Below, piece after piece: positions 37,681 through 47,125 of a stretch of DNA of 64,000 nucleotides. The stretch's first letter is position 1. Each line of letters starts with the position of its first letter. The stretch covers positions 27,480 to 91,479 of the forward strand of contig JAUNWY010000001.1 in NCBI GenBank assembly GCA_030540085.1, written 5' to 3'. The DNA is from Eggerthella sp. (lineage in GTDB: Bacteria > Actinomycetota > Coriobacteriia > Coriobacteriales > Eggerthellaceae). Below the pieces are notes generated by a model. The model had not been told where the DNA came from. It did no database searches and saw only the letters and a program-made list of their open reading frames with translations. Both the position numbers and the translations under genes were made by a program.

Positions 37681-38787
37681 CTATTCCCTTCGCGCATGCT
37701 TTCCGCGAAGGGGAACGTCATCGAACATGGCATCGAGAGCCGCATCCGAAGAACGCTCGGCTGGCTCAAGATACGACGCACGCGCAGTACCGCCTTCAAC
37801 AGGAAGGGGCAGTTTCCCCGGGTTGGCTGCAGAATTATCCAACATGGCCCTTCGGCCCCCAGAAGAACGGACCACGCTAGGCGCAGCAGCGCTCCGAGGC
37901 CCAACACTCTCCGCATTTCCGCCGATGCCTTCTACAGCAGCCATGACGCTACGATATGTCTCGGCCTCAGAATCAAAGGAGCGTTCACCGCTTGCGGCAG
38001 CCTGACGAGCAAAGCCGTCCATCCCAGCGGGCACTTTCCCCCTATCGGGGCTGGCTCCGCGCCCTTTCCTCTTTTGATCGGCGCGAGCTTCCGCCTCGGC
38101 GCACTCGCGTTCAACCTCTTCTATGCTCTTGTTCTCCATTGCCTCAGAATCAGCAAAACGCTTAAAGTACTCCGTTGCTTCGGTGAACAGCTCGTAGTCG
38201 GAAGGGTGGCGGGCATCACTTGCCAGGTAGCGGACCAAACCAGCCTGCACCAGCTTCTTCGCCGCGCGGCGCGAGGGATCTAGAAAGCCCCCATATATAC
38301 AGTCCGCAGAAATCTGCAATTCACAGCCAGCCGAAACGAAACGGCGTGCAACATCGATATCCTTCTGGACTTCACGGCATCGCTCCGGGTTGGCGATTAT
38401 GACCTTGAAACCCTTGCGCTGCAGATTGTGAACCATGAATTCCCAATCGAGCGGCAGGGTGCCTTGAGGAAGCTCCAGTAAAAATTCCCCCTGGTCGTTG
38501 CCGAGCTGAACAGCTGCGTCCATCCCAAGCTTCTTCAATTTGTGATAGTCGACTTCAAAGCCCATAGAAAGCTCGGGTGCACCAGGAATTGCAGACGCAT
38601 GGCGCTTTAGCTGAAGATAAGCCTGCCACATACGCGAGAAGTCGAACCAAGGGTCGCAGCATCGCGGCGTGCATACGATGAAAGTAATGCCCGCCCTCAT
38701 GGCCTCAGAAAGCATTAGCAGCGATTCCTGCATGGTGCGAGCACCATCATCTACTCCAGGAAGAATATGGCAGTGTACGTCACGCAT
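37681..38787 (-). CDS. PHP-domain protein of the CpsB/YwqE type, probably inactive
   Basis: The first ~215 of 368 residues match PHP tyrosine phosphatases that dephosphorylate the BY-kinases of polysaccharide export. The opening MRDVHCHILPGVDDGA with H5 and H7, E105 and D191 are kept. Three metal-ligand His residues are replaced: TPH reads TPR (42), AHPERY reads ANPERC (N133) and SDAHN reads SDARH (R193). The last ~150 residues are a charged, low-complexity tail absent from standard family members. No capsule or kinase genes are nearby. The protein may be a pseudo-enzyme; start at 38787 lacks a strong ribosome site. Confidence 0.75.
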   Translation of the reverse strand: MRDVHCHILPGVDDGARTMQESLLMLSEAMRAGITFIVCTPRCCDPWFDFSRMWQAYLQLKRHASAIPGAPELSMGFEVDYHKLKKLGMDAAVQLGNDQGEFLLELPQGTLPLDWEFMVHNLQRKGFKVIIANPERCREVQKDIDVARRFVSAGCELQISADCIYGGFLDPSRRAAKKLVQAGLVRYLASDARHPSDYELFTEATEYFKRFADSEAMENKSIEEVERECAEAEARADQKRKGRGASPDRGKVPAGMDGFARQAAASGERSFDSEAETYRSVMAAVEGIGGNAESVGPRSAAAPSVVRSSGGRRAMLDNSAANPGKLPLPVEGGTARASYLEPAERSSDAALDAMFDDVPLRGKHARRE

Positions 38788-38892
38788 GGCGAAAGGAACT
38801 CTCTAGCTTGATGGATTGCAATAGGTGGGCCTTTGCGTGAACGCGAATATTCACGCAGGTCCAAACTACCTGCCATTATATACACAACCCAT

Positions 38893-38924
38893 AAAAAAAC
38901 CGCCCCCGAACGAATCGAGGGCGG
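38893..38924 (-). terminator. Terminator of metY
   Basis: CCGCCC-C-CGA pairs with TCG-A-GGGCGG around ACGAA; on the minus strand TTTTTTTATG follows. Confidence 0.9.
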
Positions 38925-38989
38925 CATGCACGGCAGCAAACGCTTATATAAGGGAGTCCTCACTTCGCGCATCCGCGCTGATGCATCGA

Positions 38990-40270
38990 TTACGCAAACG
39001 AGAGAGCCTGATCGATATCGGCAATGAGGTCGGCGGTGTCTTCGATGCCGCACGAAAGACGCACGAGATCGGGGCTGATGCCTGCCGCAGCAAGCTCTTC
39101 GTCATTCATCTGCCGATGAGTTGCATTTGCAGGATGAAGAACACAGGTACGAGCGTCGGCAACATGGGTAGCGATCTGTGCCAGCTTCAAGTTGGCCATA
39201 AAGCGCTCTGCCGCTTCACGCCCACCTTTTACGCCAAAGCTCACAACACCGCATGAGCCATTGGGCAGGTACTTCTGCGCCAAATCATAATTCGGGTCAT
39301 CGGGCAAACCGCAGTAACGAACCCATGCCACTTTCGGGTGGCTGGAGAGGAACTCGGCAACCGACTGACCGTTCTTGCAGTGCTGCGCCATGCGAACATG
39401 AAGGCTCTCCAAGCCCATGTTCAGCAGAAACGCATTCTGCGGCGACTGGATAGAGCCAAAATCGCGCATAAGTTGTGAGGTGGCCTTGGTGATAAACGCG
39501 CCTTCCAGCCCGAAGCGCTCGGTGTACACCACGCCATGATAGCTTTCGTCGGGTGTAGTAAGACCGGGGAATTTATCGGCATGAGCGTTCCAGTCGAACT
39601 TGCCGGAATCGACAATGCAGCCACCAACACCAGCGCCATGGCCGTCCATATATTTCGTGGTGGAATGGGTGACGATATCAGCGCCCCATTCGAAAGGACG
39701 GCAATTTACCGGCGTAGGGAACGTGTTGTCCACGATCAGCGGCACACCATGCGCATGAGCCGCATTGGCAAAACGCTCAATATCCAAAACGTTAAGTGCT
39801 GGGTTCGCAATGGTTTCGCCGAAAACCGCTTTGGTGTTCGGGCGGAATGCTGCTTCGAGCTCGTCGTCAGAACAGTCGGGAGAAACAAACGTGCACTCCA
39901 GACCCATGCGTGCCATGGTGTGGCACAGCAAATTATACGTACCGCCGTAAATCGCCGAAGAAGCTACTACATGGTCGCCCTGCCCGGCGATATTGAAGAC
40001 AGCGAAGAAATTTGCCGCCTGCCCCGATGAAGTGAGCATCGCAGCACTGCCGCCTTCCAGCTCGCAGATTTTTGCAGCAACGAAATCGTTTGTGGGGTTC
40101 TGCAGGCGAGTATAGAAGTATCCAGATTCTTCCAGATCGAACAAACGGCCCATGTGCTCGCTTGTGTCATATTTCCAGGTAGTCGACTGATAAATTGGCA
40201 CCTGGCGAGGCTCAGCATCACCAGGACGATAGCCACCCTGCACACAGGTTGTAGCCAAAGATTCGCTCAT
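38990..40270 (-). CDS. metY: O-acetylhomoserine sulfhydrylase
   Basis: This 426-residue PLP enzyme makes homocysteine from O-acetylhomoserine and sulfide. It has the Cys/Met-metabolism PLP fold with YTRLQNPTNDFVAAKICELEGG, IVDNTFPTP and the PLP-Lys motif HSTTKYMDGHG. The length and the AGVGGCIVDSGKFDW insert fit MetY rather than cystathionine synthases. AAAGGAA is seven bases before the ATG at 40270. The homoserine acyltransferase gene lies divergently 246 bases away, forming a direct-sulfhydrylation module. Confidence 0.93.
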   Translation of the reverse strand: MSESLATTCVQGGYRPGDAEPRQVPIYQSTTWKYDTSEHMGRLFDLEESGYFYTRLQNPTNDFVAAKICELEGGSAAMLTSSGQAANFFAVFNIAGQGDHVVASSAIYGGTYNLLCHTMARMGLECTFVSPDCSDDELEAAFRPNTKAVFGETIANPALNVLDIERFANAAHAHGVPLIVDNTFPTPVNCRPFEWGADIVTHSTTKYMDGHGAGVGGCIVDSGKFDWNAHADKFPGLTTPDESYHGVVYTERFGLEGAFITKATSQLMRDFGSIQSPQNAFLLNMGLESLHVRMAQHCKNGQSVAEFLSSHPKVAWVRYCGLPDDPNYDLAQKYLPNGSCGVVSFGVKGGREAAERFMANLKLAQIATHVADARTCVLHPANATHRQMNDEELAAAGISPDLVRLSCGIEDTADLIADIDQALSFA

Positions 40271-40516
40271 TGCGTATTCCTTTCTTCCCAAAGCCCGCCC
40301 ACGCAACCGAGGCGCGTGAAGCGATAGGATCTATTGTAAAAGTGCATCGCCAAAGACGACACAACAGATCGGCAAGCAAAAAGCCTAGTCAATGCAATTA
40401 CCTATAACTGGCTATAGATTGGCCGACGGACGTAGAAGGCTCGGGCGCCCGCGCGTACAATCGTGATTGCTATTGCATCAACGCACGAATGTATCGTTAT
40501 TAATAAAGGAGCACTT

Positions 40517-41443
40517 ATGCCAATTCGCATCCCCGATGCCTTGCCGGCAACAGAGGTTTTGGAAAGCGAGAACATCTTTGTTATGACCGAGCACCGCGCC
40601 ATCCATCAGGACATTCGTCCATTACGCGTGCTCATCTTGAATTTGATGCCCTTGAAAATCGAAACAGAAACCCAAATCCTGCGCAAGCTCTCGAACACGC
40701 CCTTGCAGGTTGAGGTCGACCTCCTGCAAACCGTCACGCATAAGGCGACGCACGTACCTCCCAAGCACATGGAATCGTTCTACGTGGATTTGGATGACAT
40801 TCGCAACAAGCGCTATGACGGCATGATCGTCACCGGAGCGCCAGTCGAAAAGCTCCCCTTTGAAGACGTGGACTACTGGCCCGAATTGTGCGACATCTTC
40901 GAATGGGCAAAAACCAATGTTTTCTCGACCTTGTATCTCTGCTGGGGCGCGCAGGCAGGTGCCTACTATCATTTCGGGATTCCGAAGTATCTAAGGCAGC
41001 ACAAGATGACCGGAGTTTTCGAGCACAAGATCTTGAAACCCACCTCTCCTCTGGTCCGCGGCTTCGATACCGTCATTCATGCGCCCCATTCTCGCTGGAC
41101 CGAGGTCCATGCAGAAGACATCGAGAAGGTCCCCGAGCTAGAGCTGATCTCCGTGTCGGACGAAGCTGGCGTCTTCATCGCCAAAAGCACCGATAGCCGC
41201 CACTTCTTCGTATTCGGCCATCCCGAATACGACACCGACACCCTGGCGAGCGAGTTCCATCGCGACACAAAAAAGGGCCTGAACCCTGACATGCCAAAGC
41301 ACTACTTCCCCAACGACGATCCGACGCAGAAGCCTATTTCCAACTGGCGAGCCACAGCTCAGCTGCTATACACCAACTGGCTCAACTACTACGTGTACCA
41401 GGCAACGCCCTACGATTTGGAAAATATGCCTGAACCCGAATAG
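40517..41443 (+). CDS. metA: Homoserine O-acetyltransferase (MetA type)
   Basis: This 308-residue enzyme acylates homoserine, the first step of methionine synthesis. The catalytic triad is visible: C142 in LCWGAQAG, H235 and E237 in FGHPEYD. Residue 111 in TGAPVEKLPFEDVDYW is Glu; published work on MetA shows that Glu here gives acetyl-CoA specificity whereas Gly gives succinyl-CoA. That fits the O-acetylhomoserine sulfhydrylase encoded next door. AAGGAG lies six bases before the ATG. No SAM riboswitch is visible in the shared spacer. Confidence 0.94.
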   Translation: MPIRIPDALPATEVLESENIFVMTEHRAIHQDIRPLRVLILNLMPLKIETETQILRKLSNTPLQVEVDLLQTVTHKATHVPPKHMESFYVDLDDIRNKRYDGMIVTGAPVEKLPFEDVDYWPELCDIFEWAKTNVFSTLYLCWGAQAGAYYHFGIPKYLRQHKMTGVFEHKILKPTSPLVRGFDTVIHAPHSRWTEVHAEDIEKVPELELISVSDEAGVFIAKSTDSRHFFVFGHPEYDTDTLASEFHRDTKKGLNPDMPKHYFPNDDPTQKPISNWRATAQLLYTNWLNYYVYQATPYDLENMPEPE

Positions 41444-41502
41444 GGCAAACCCACACTGAAACAAGCCTGGGAATCCGATCGGAATTCCCAGAACCACAAA
41501 AA

Positions 41503-41534
41503 AGAAGGGCACGCGCCAAAGCGCGTGCCCTTCT
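41503..41534. terminator. Bidirectional terminator between metA and hom
   Basis: AGAAGGGCACGCGC, loop CAAA, GCGCGTGCCCTTCT; an A run precedes it and T-rich sequence follows. It serves the convergent metA (+) and hom (-). A second hairpin CTGGGAAT-CC-GATC-GG-AATTCCCAG lies at 41467-41491. Confidence 0.92.
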
Positions 41535-41583
41535 AAATTGTAAGAGGAGTAAACCAGGTCCAAACCGGTCGCACGAACGCCTG

Positions 41584-42870
41584 TTAGTCTTGTACGCGGA
41601 TGACCGATGGGAATCCGCCCGTAACAACACCTTCCAAAGCCAAGATGTCGTCGATGGCCTTGCGCACATTGCGCTCTTCGGCCGTATGGGTAACAAACAC
41701 CAGATCGACGTCGTCGCGTGCAGCGTTGCCGCGCTGGGTAACCGTCTTAACCGAAACGTCGTATTTAGCGAAAATGTCTGCCGCGGCAGCCAAAACGCCA
41801 CTACGGTCGGCAACCACGAAGCGGATGTAGTACTTCGTATGGAGGTCCTCAACAGAAAGAATAGGCAGATCGTCGGTGCACGTGCATCCAACAATTGGCT
41901 TGATGCCCATCTGCAAACGACGGGCAACCTCAAGCACATCGCCCATAACAGCGCTAGCAGCAGGACCCGCGCCGGCACCTTCACCAAAGAACATGTTTTC
42001 GCCCGCAGCGTCACCCACGGTATAAATTGCGTTGAATACGCCATTTACCGTGGCGAGCTGATGGCTTTCGGGAATCATCGTGGGATGCACGCGAACATCA
42101 ATACCCGCGTCGGTGCGATATGCATGGGCAAGGAGCTTTACCGCATAGCCCATTTCGTGAGCCATAGCCAGGTCGACAGGGGAAATGCGACGAATGCCCT
42201 CGGTGAACACCTGGCTCATGGTTACACGGGAGTTGAATGCGATGGAAGCCAAGATAGCGATCTTGGCAGCAGCATCAAGGCCATCGACGTCGGCCGTGGG
42301 ATCGGCTTCTGCAAAGCCCTTTTCCTGGGCTTCCTTCAGCGCATCCTCGTAGCTCATGCCGTCTTCGTCCATGCGCGTGATCATGTAGTTGGTGGTGCCG
42401 TTCACGATGCCCATGATGGAATCGATGCGGTTGGCAATAAGGGAGTGCTTCAAGGGAACGATAATAGGAATAGCGCCGCCAACGCTGGCCTCAAACGCAA
42501 TTTCTACGCCCTTTTCTTCCGCCAAGCTCATAACCTCTTCGCCACAAGAAGCCATAAGGGCCTTGTTGGCGGTAACCACGCTCTTGCCGTTTTGCAGGGC
42601 GCCGATTACCACTTCCTTGGCGAAGGTGGTACCGCCGATGAGCTCGATAACCAGATCGACCTCAGGGTCGTTAATCACTTCATGGAAATCGGTGGTGAAG
42701 ATATCGCTCAAGCCATATGAGTCGGCAACCTCTGGCTGACGGGAGCATACGCGGGTCAGCTCAATGTCAATGCCAAAATGACGTTTGAATTCTTCCTTGT
42801 GGTTGCGAAGGATGTCCAAGCATCCGCCGCCAACCGTGCCCGTTCCGACCAAGCCAACCTTGACAGCCAT
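41584..42870 (-). CDS. hom: Homoserine dehydrogenase
   Basis: This 428-residue enzyme reduces aspartate semialdehyde to homoserine. It has the NAD(P) loop VGLVGTGTVGGG, TANKAL, the catalytic segment IVNGTTNYM and GFAEADPTADVDGLDAAAK, and a C-terminal ACT domain (about 350-428) as in threonine-regulated forms. Start at 42870 has AAAGGTG eight bases upstream. The 240 bases before it contain a long inverted repeat that could control expression or end lysA transcripts. Confidence 0.96.
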   Translation of the reverse strand: MAVKVGLVGTGTVGGGCLDILRNHKEEFKRHFGIDIELTRVCSRQPEVADSYGLSDIFTTDFHEVINDPEVDLVIELIGGTTFAKEVVIGALQNGKSVVTANKALMASCGEEVMSLAEEKGVEIAFEASVGGAIPIIVPLKHSLIANRIDSIMGIVNGTTNYMITRMDEDGMSYEDALKEAQEKGFAEADPTADVDGLDAAAKIAILASIAFNSRVTMSQVFTEGIRRISPVDLAMAHEMGYAVKLLAHAYRTDAGIDVRVHPTMIPESHQLATVNGVFNAIYTVGDAAGENMFFGEGAGAGPAASAVMGDVLEVARRLQMGIKPIVGCTCTDDLPILSVEDLHTKYYIRFVVADRSGVLAAAADIFAKYDVSVKTVTQRGNAARDDVDLVFVTHTAEERNVRKAIDDILALEGVVTGGFPSVIRVQD

Positions 42871-42985
42871 GAAGCGCACCTTTCCGTAGAAGTTATATTC
42901 CATCTATTGTAAACGTAAAGACATTGCCGTTTGTCACTGATCCGTTAAATGGATAAGCAAAGCGGCCTTATCGCACTAAAACGAA

Positions 42986-43067
42986 ACAGGGCCCTGACGA
43001 GCATGAACGGGGATCGACCGCACTTACCGCACCGAATCGACCTTGGCTCACGTCATCAGGGCCCTGT
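42986..43067 (-). other. Long inverted repeat between lysA and hom
   Basis: ACAGGGCCCTGA (42986-42997) and TCAGGGCCCTGT (43056-43067) are exact inverted repeats with a 58-base loop. Each arm contains the self-complementary CAGGGCCCTG. On the minus strand the second arm is followed by TTTCGTTTT, so the full hairpin could terminate lysA transcripts; the arms could also form two small local hairpins instead. The loop holds the direct repeat GGTCGAT. Confidence 0.55.
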
Positions 43068-43110
43068 ATAACATCATCGCAGCCCAACCAGGCGGCTGCA
43101 CAAGAAGAGC

Positions 43111-44469
43111 TTACAGATCGCAGCTCATCAAATCGGCATAGGTTTCACGACGAGTTACCAAGCGAGCCTTGCCATCCTTGACGAACACAATACCGGGCCT
43201 AGGCTGGCCGTTGTAGCGACTGCTCATGGAATGGCAATACGCACCCGTGCCGAACATACATACGATATCGCCCAGGTCGGGATTCTGAATTGAAGCATCG
43301 GCAGCAACCGCATCGCCCGACTCGCAATGCTTGCCCACCAGTGTTACCACTTTCGTACGTGGCTGGTTGGCTTTGTTGGCAATAACGGACTCGTACTCCG
43401 CACCATAAAGAGCGGTACGAATGTTGTCGGACATGCCGCCGTCGATAGCAACGATATTGCGAATGCCCGGCAGCGTCTTCAAGATACCCACGGTATAGAG
43501 TGTCACGCCCGGCGTTGCCGCAATGGAGCGACCCGGCTCGACCGCGATGCGAGGCTCCTTCACGCCATACTCAGCGCACAGCTCTTTCACTGCAGTGCAG
43601 GTAAGCTTCGCGAACGACTCGATCGTGGGAGGCTCTTCCTCTTTTACGTAAGCGATGCCCAAGCCGCCGCCCAGATCGAGGCCTTCGATTTCGTAGTCGT
43701 ATTCTTCGTTGATGCGCTTGATGAACTGGATCATGACATCGATGGCTTCGCGGAACGAATGCAGGGCAAAAATCTGAGAGCCAATATGGCAATGCAGGCC
43801 GGTAAGACGAACACCAGGCGTCTCCAAAACATCCTTCACGCATTTGAAGGCGAAATCCTCGCGCATGGTAAAGCCGAACTTGGAATCCTCGCAACCCGTG
43901 CGGATGAATTCATGCGTATCGGCCTCCACGCCAGGAGTAATGCGCATGTAGATATCCTGCGTAACGCCCAGCTCTTGGGCGATAGCGGAAATGCGGCCCA
44001 ATTCAATACGGGAGTCGACAACAATGCATCCCACACCAGCCTCGATGGCTTCACGCAGTTCTTGGGGGGTTTTGTTGTTGCCGTGAACCACTACGCGCTT
44101 GGCAGGAAAGCCTGCAGCAAGCGCGCAGGCGAGTTCGCCGCCGCCAGAAACATCCAGGCACATGCCATGCTCGCTGGCGAGCTGCACGATGGCCTTGTTC
44201 TGGAATGCCTTGGAAGCATAGGCGACTTCGGCGCGGTCGCCGTAGTACTTCTTGAAAGACTGCACGTATTCATCCATGCGCGCCTCAAGATCGGCCTGGT
44301 CAAACACGTACAGTGCGGTGCCGAATTCCTTGGCAATTTCCACCATATCGCAGCCGCCGATGAAAAGATGATCGTCTTTCACTTCGGCAGTAAGGGGCAG
44401 AACCTTGCCCAATTCCATGGTGGTAAGGCCATCAGCCTTTTTGTTCAGGTCAGATACGGGGAGTGACAT
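43111..44469 (-). CDS. lysA: Diaminopimelate decarboxylase
   Basis: LysA makes lysine from meso-diaminopimelate. The 452-residue PLP enzyme has the Lys motif VAYASKAFQNKA, HCHIGSQI, the GGGLGI phosphate loop EGLDLGGGLGIAYV, EPGRSI and the C-terminal FGTGAYCHSMSSRYN in place of the usual GAY motif. Normal length. AGGAAG lies about a dozen bases before the ATG. rlmH starts divergently 134 bases away. Confidence 0.96.
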   Translation of the reverse strand: MSLPVSDLNKKADGLTTMELGKVLPLTAEVKDDHLFIGGCDMVEIAKEFGTALYVFDQADLEARMDEYVQSFKKYYGDRAEVAYASKAFQNKAIVQLASEHGMCLDVSGGGELACALAAGFPAKRVVVHGNNKTPQELREAIEAGVGCIVVDSRIELGRISAIAQELGVTQDIYMRITPGVEADTHEFIRTGCEDSKFGFTMREDFAFKCVKDVLETPGVRLTGLHCHIGSQIFALHSFREAIDVMIQFIKRINEEYDYEIEGLDLGGGLGIAYVKEEEPPTIESFAKLTCTAVKELCAEYGVKEPRIAVEPGRSIAATPGVTLYTVGILKTLPGIRNIVAIDGGMSDNIRTALYGAEYESVIANKANQPRTKVVTLVGKHCESGDAVAADASIQNPDLGDIVCMFGTGAYCHSMSSRYNGQPRPGIVFVKDGKARLVTRRETYADLMSCDL

Positions 44470-44603
44470 AACGCCTGCTTCCTTAGGTGTTGTGTGGGTA
44501 TGCGCATGCGCGCTTCTTGTTCGACCGATATAATACCGTGCGAATAACTACTGTACCAATGTTTCTTTTCAAGCTGGTAACGCCAGCGCGATTGGGGGCC
44601 ACC

Positions 44604-45047
44604 ATGCTTCGTATAACCATATTTGCCGTGGGCAAGCTCAAAGAGCAGTTCTGGAAAGACGCCGTCGCAGAATACCTGAAACGCCTTGGCGGATATGCAA
44701 AAATCGAAGTGCGAGAACTCCCCGACTCCAATGCAGAAAAGGAGGCCGCAGCTTTGCTTTCCGCATTGCCAGAACGCGGTCCCATTATCTTGATGGACAT
44801 TCGCGGAAAAGAAACTTCCAGCGAAGGCCTGGCACAAAAAATTGACAATTATGCGCTCAACAGCGATTCGCATATTTCCTTTATCATCGGCGGAAGCGAT
44901 GGCGTGACAAAAGAAGTGAAGCAGCGCGCCACAGAGCGCATCAGCTTTGGGCCTATAACCCTACCCCACAACCTTGCACGCGTTGTTCTGCTCGAACAGA
45001 TTTACCGGGCATTCAAAATCATCCGCCACGAGCCCTACCACAAGTAG
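44604..45047 (+). CDS. rlmH: 23S rRNA pseudouridine-1915 N3-methyltransferase
   Basis: RlmH methylates pseudouridine 1915 of 23S rRNA. The 147-residue SPOUT protein begins MLRITIFAVGKLK and keeps the SAM-knot motifs SFIIGGSDGV and ISFGPITLPHNLARVVLLEQIYRA, ending in the typical YHK. Slightly short of the usual ~157 residues. Start at 44604 follows GGGGG; a longer frame from 44487 is not family-like. Confidence 0.95.
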   Translation: MLRITIFAVGKLKEQFWKDAVAEYLKRLGGYAKIEVRELPDSNAEKEAAALLSALPERGPIILMDIRGKETSSEGLAQKIDNYALNSDSHISFIIGGSDGVTKEVKQRATERISFGPITLPHNLARVVLLEQIYRAFKIIRHEPYHK

Positions 45048-45206
45048 CTTCTAGGGGCTATCGAATCCAGCCACGCGCCCCGTACGCTCTCCATCTAGGG
45101 CGAAGTGCGCGCCTGCTTGGCTCCCGCCGCCGGCACCGCACCGAGCGCCCCCCATCTGGGGCAAAAAGCACACCCGAAGAAACGCTCAGCGATAGCGCGA
45201 AAAGCC

Positions 45207-45968
45207 CTACCCAACTTGCTTTTGGAGCGTGGCAAGGGTTCCGTCTCTATCCATCTGGCTGAGGGCATCATTGATAGCATCCGTCAAAGCTCGGTTGTCC
45301 TTGTTCACGGCAACGGCGTATTTTTCGCACGTTGCCACCGTTTCCAAGATGGTGCAATTGGGATAGGCGTTGCTCAGAAGATATGTTGCAGCGGGCTCGT
45401 CGGTCACCACAGCGGCAACCTGCCCCGCCTCCAACGCAGCGAAGCATTCAGCTGCCGTTTTGTAGGCAACAACATTTTCCGTAACATTTGCCAAGGCATA
45501 GTCGTACCCCGTGGTCCCAGCCTCGGCGGCAACTTGCTTGCCTTTCAGCTCGGACACCTTCTCATACACGCCCTTCTTGGCCACAATCACTTGGTCTACC
45601 AGGTAATACGGAGATGAGAAATCGACCAATTCCGACCGACTGGGATTGATGGAGAGCGCCGAAATGGCAACATCATAGGTGCCGTCGTGCACGCCCTGCA
45701 CCAGTTCATCGAAAGAAACTGCTTTGATTTCAAGCTGAAGCCCCAAACGATTCGCGATTTCACGGGCGACGCTCACGTCGAAACCCGTAGGAGCCTCGCC
45801 ATCCAGAGAGTCAAATGGAGGGAAATTGGGCGCCATGGCAACGGTGAGCTTGCCTTCGGTTACCAGCTGGTAGCTGGGTTTGCTGTCTTTTTCTGCGCAG
45901 CCCGAAAGGCATAGGGAGGCCAACGCCACGCAGAGCGCCACCAAAACAGCTGTGAACCGTTTTCCCAT
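45207..45968 (-). CDS. Amino-acid-type substrate-binding lipoprotein
   Basis: This 253-residue family 3 solute-binding lipoprotein has a lipobox LSGC, the N-terminal pattern MAPNFPPFDSLDGEAPTGFDVSVA and ALSINPSRSELVDFSSPYYL, containing the carboxylate-binding Arg. No permease or ATPase lies beside it; the next gene upstream is a PfoR-like membrane protein 47 bases away on the same strand. It may serve an ABC system elsewhere or act as a sensor. Start 45968 has a G-rich site six bases upstream; ATG 45974 is possible. Confidence 0.87.
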   Translation of the reverse strand: MGKRFTAVLVALCVALASLCLSGCAEKDSKPSYQLVTEGKLTVAMAPNFPPFDSLDGEAPTGFDVSVAREIANRLGLQLEIKAVSFDELVQGVHDGTYDVAISALSINPSRSELVDFSSPYYLVDQVIVAKKGVYEKVSELKGKQVAAEAGTTGYDYALANVTENVVAYKTAAECFAALEAGQVAAVVTDEPAATYLLSNAYPNCTILETVATCEKYAVAVNKDNRALTDAINDALSQMDRDGTLATLQKQVG

Positions 45969-46015
45969 GTTCATCCCCCCCCTTTCAGCGAGAAACAACT
46001 AAGAAGTCCTGCCTC

Positions 46016-47101
46016 TTATTCGGCTTTTACCATATCGTCAGCAGATTCAAGCGTAAGGTCGCCTTCTTTGATCCAGCCAATCTTACGCAAAACAAGACCA
46101 AATGCGTAGGTTAATACCGCAGGAAGCACGAAACAGATAAGCACCAAACCTGCCCAATCCATAGCGGTAATGGCCGTCATTGCACCCGATGCCATATCGG
46201 CAACCCAGCCCGTGTACACACCAATAGGACCAACCAGACCACAAGTACCCATGCCCGACGAAATGGCGGGACCGTTCATCTTGAGCTGGAAAATACAGGT
46301 AGCAATGGGGCCAGTGATCATGGAAGCCAACGTAGGAGGAATCCAGATGCGTGGGTTACGCACGATATTGCCCATCTGCAGCATCGACGTTCCCAGACCT
46401 TGCGAAATCAAACCGCCCCAGCGATTTTCCTTGAAGCTCATTACTGCAAAGCCAACCATCTGAGCACAGCAGCCGGCAACAGCGGCGCCTCCCGCCAAAC
46501 CAGTAAGGCTCAATGCCGCGCAGATAGCCGCTGAGGAGATTGGCAGCGTAAGAGCAATGCCCACCAAAGCCGACACTAGAATGCCCATGAAGAATGGCTG
46601 AAGCTCCGTAGCCCACATGATAAGCGAGCCTACCGCAGTAGCACCCGCGCCGATGGAAGGTGCGCACGCCATGGAAAGCAAACATCCCACCAGGATGGTG
46701 ACCGAAGGAGTAACCAGAATGTCGATCTTTGTTTCATTGGCAACCAGCTTGCCGCATTCAGAAGCTACGATGGCAACCACAAGCACCGCCAATGGGCCGC
46801 CCGCACCGCCCAGGCTGTTTGCCGCGTAGCCAACTGCCACCAGGGAAAACAACACCAGCGATGGCGCCTTCAGCGCAAAACCGATGGATACGGCCATGGC
46901 AGGACCGGCGGCGCTTTTGGCAAAATCGCCTACCTGCACCAATACGTCGATTCCAGCCTGCTGGCCAATGGTTGAAAGAATGGTACCCATGAGCAGCGAG
47001 GCAAAAAGGCCTTGCGCCATGGCACCCAGAGCGTCAATCAGATAACGCTGAACAGAAATCTCGATATCCTTACGTTTGCAGAACGCTGCGAACGAACTCA
47101 T
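46016..47101 (-). CDS. PfoR-like PTS EIIC membrane protein
   Basis: This 361-residue, Gly/Ala-rich membrane protein matches the PTS_EIIC_2/PfoR family, which resembles sugar-PTS membrane domains but usually lacks EIIA and EIIB partners. About ten helices, with family-like segments DALGAMAQGLFASLLMGTIL, GAGATAVGSLIMWATEL and PAISSGMGTCGLVGPIG. Function is unsettled; the name comes from a perfringolysin regulator. A TrpR-like regulator precedes it and a binding protein follows. Confidence 0.8.
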   Translation of the reverse strand: MSSFAAFCKRKDIEISVQRYLIDALGAMAQGLFASLLMGTILSTIGQQAGIDVLVQVGDFAKSAAGPAMAVSIGFALKAPSLVLFSLVAVGYAANSLGGAGGPLAVLVVAIVASECGKLVANETKIDILVTPSVTILVGCLLSMACAPSIGAGATAVGSLIMWATELQPFFMGILVSALVGIALTLPISSAAICAALSLTGLAGGAAVAGCCAQMVGFAVMSFKENRWGGLISQGLGTSMLQMGNIVRNPRIWIPPTLASMITGPIATCIFQLKMNGPAISSGMGTCGLVGPIGVYTGWVADMASGAMTAITAMDWAGLVLICFVLPAVLTYAFGLVLRKIGWIKEGDLTLESADDMVKAE

Positions 47102-47125
47102 TGGCTCTTTGTTCCTTTCAGTAAA

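Noticed and set aside
40271..40516. SAM riboswitch between metY and metA
   Set aside because: No SAM-I or SAM-II core motifs could be found on either strand.
42870..43110. T-box or threonine leader peptide before hom
   Set aside because: No AGGGTGGNACC T-box sequence and no short frame rich in Thr, Ile or Met codons was seen.
45060..45175. Direct repeat CCATCTAGGGC / CCATCTGGGGC after rlmH
   Set aside because: Only two short copies in GC-rich sequence; not enough to call a repeat element.
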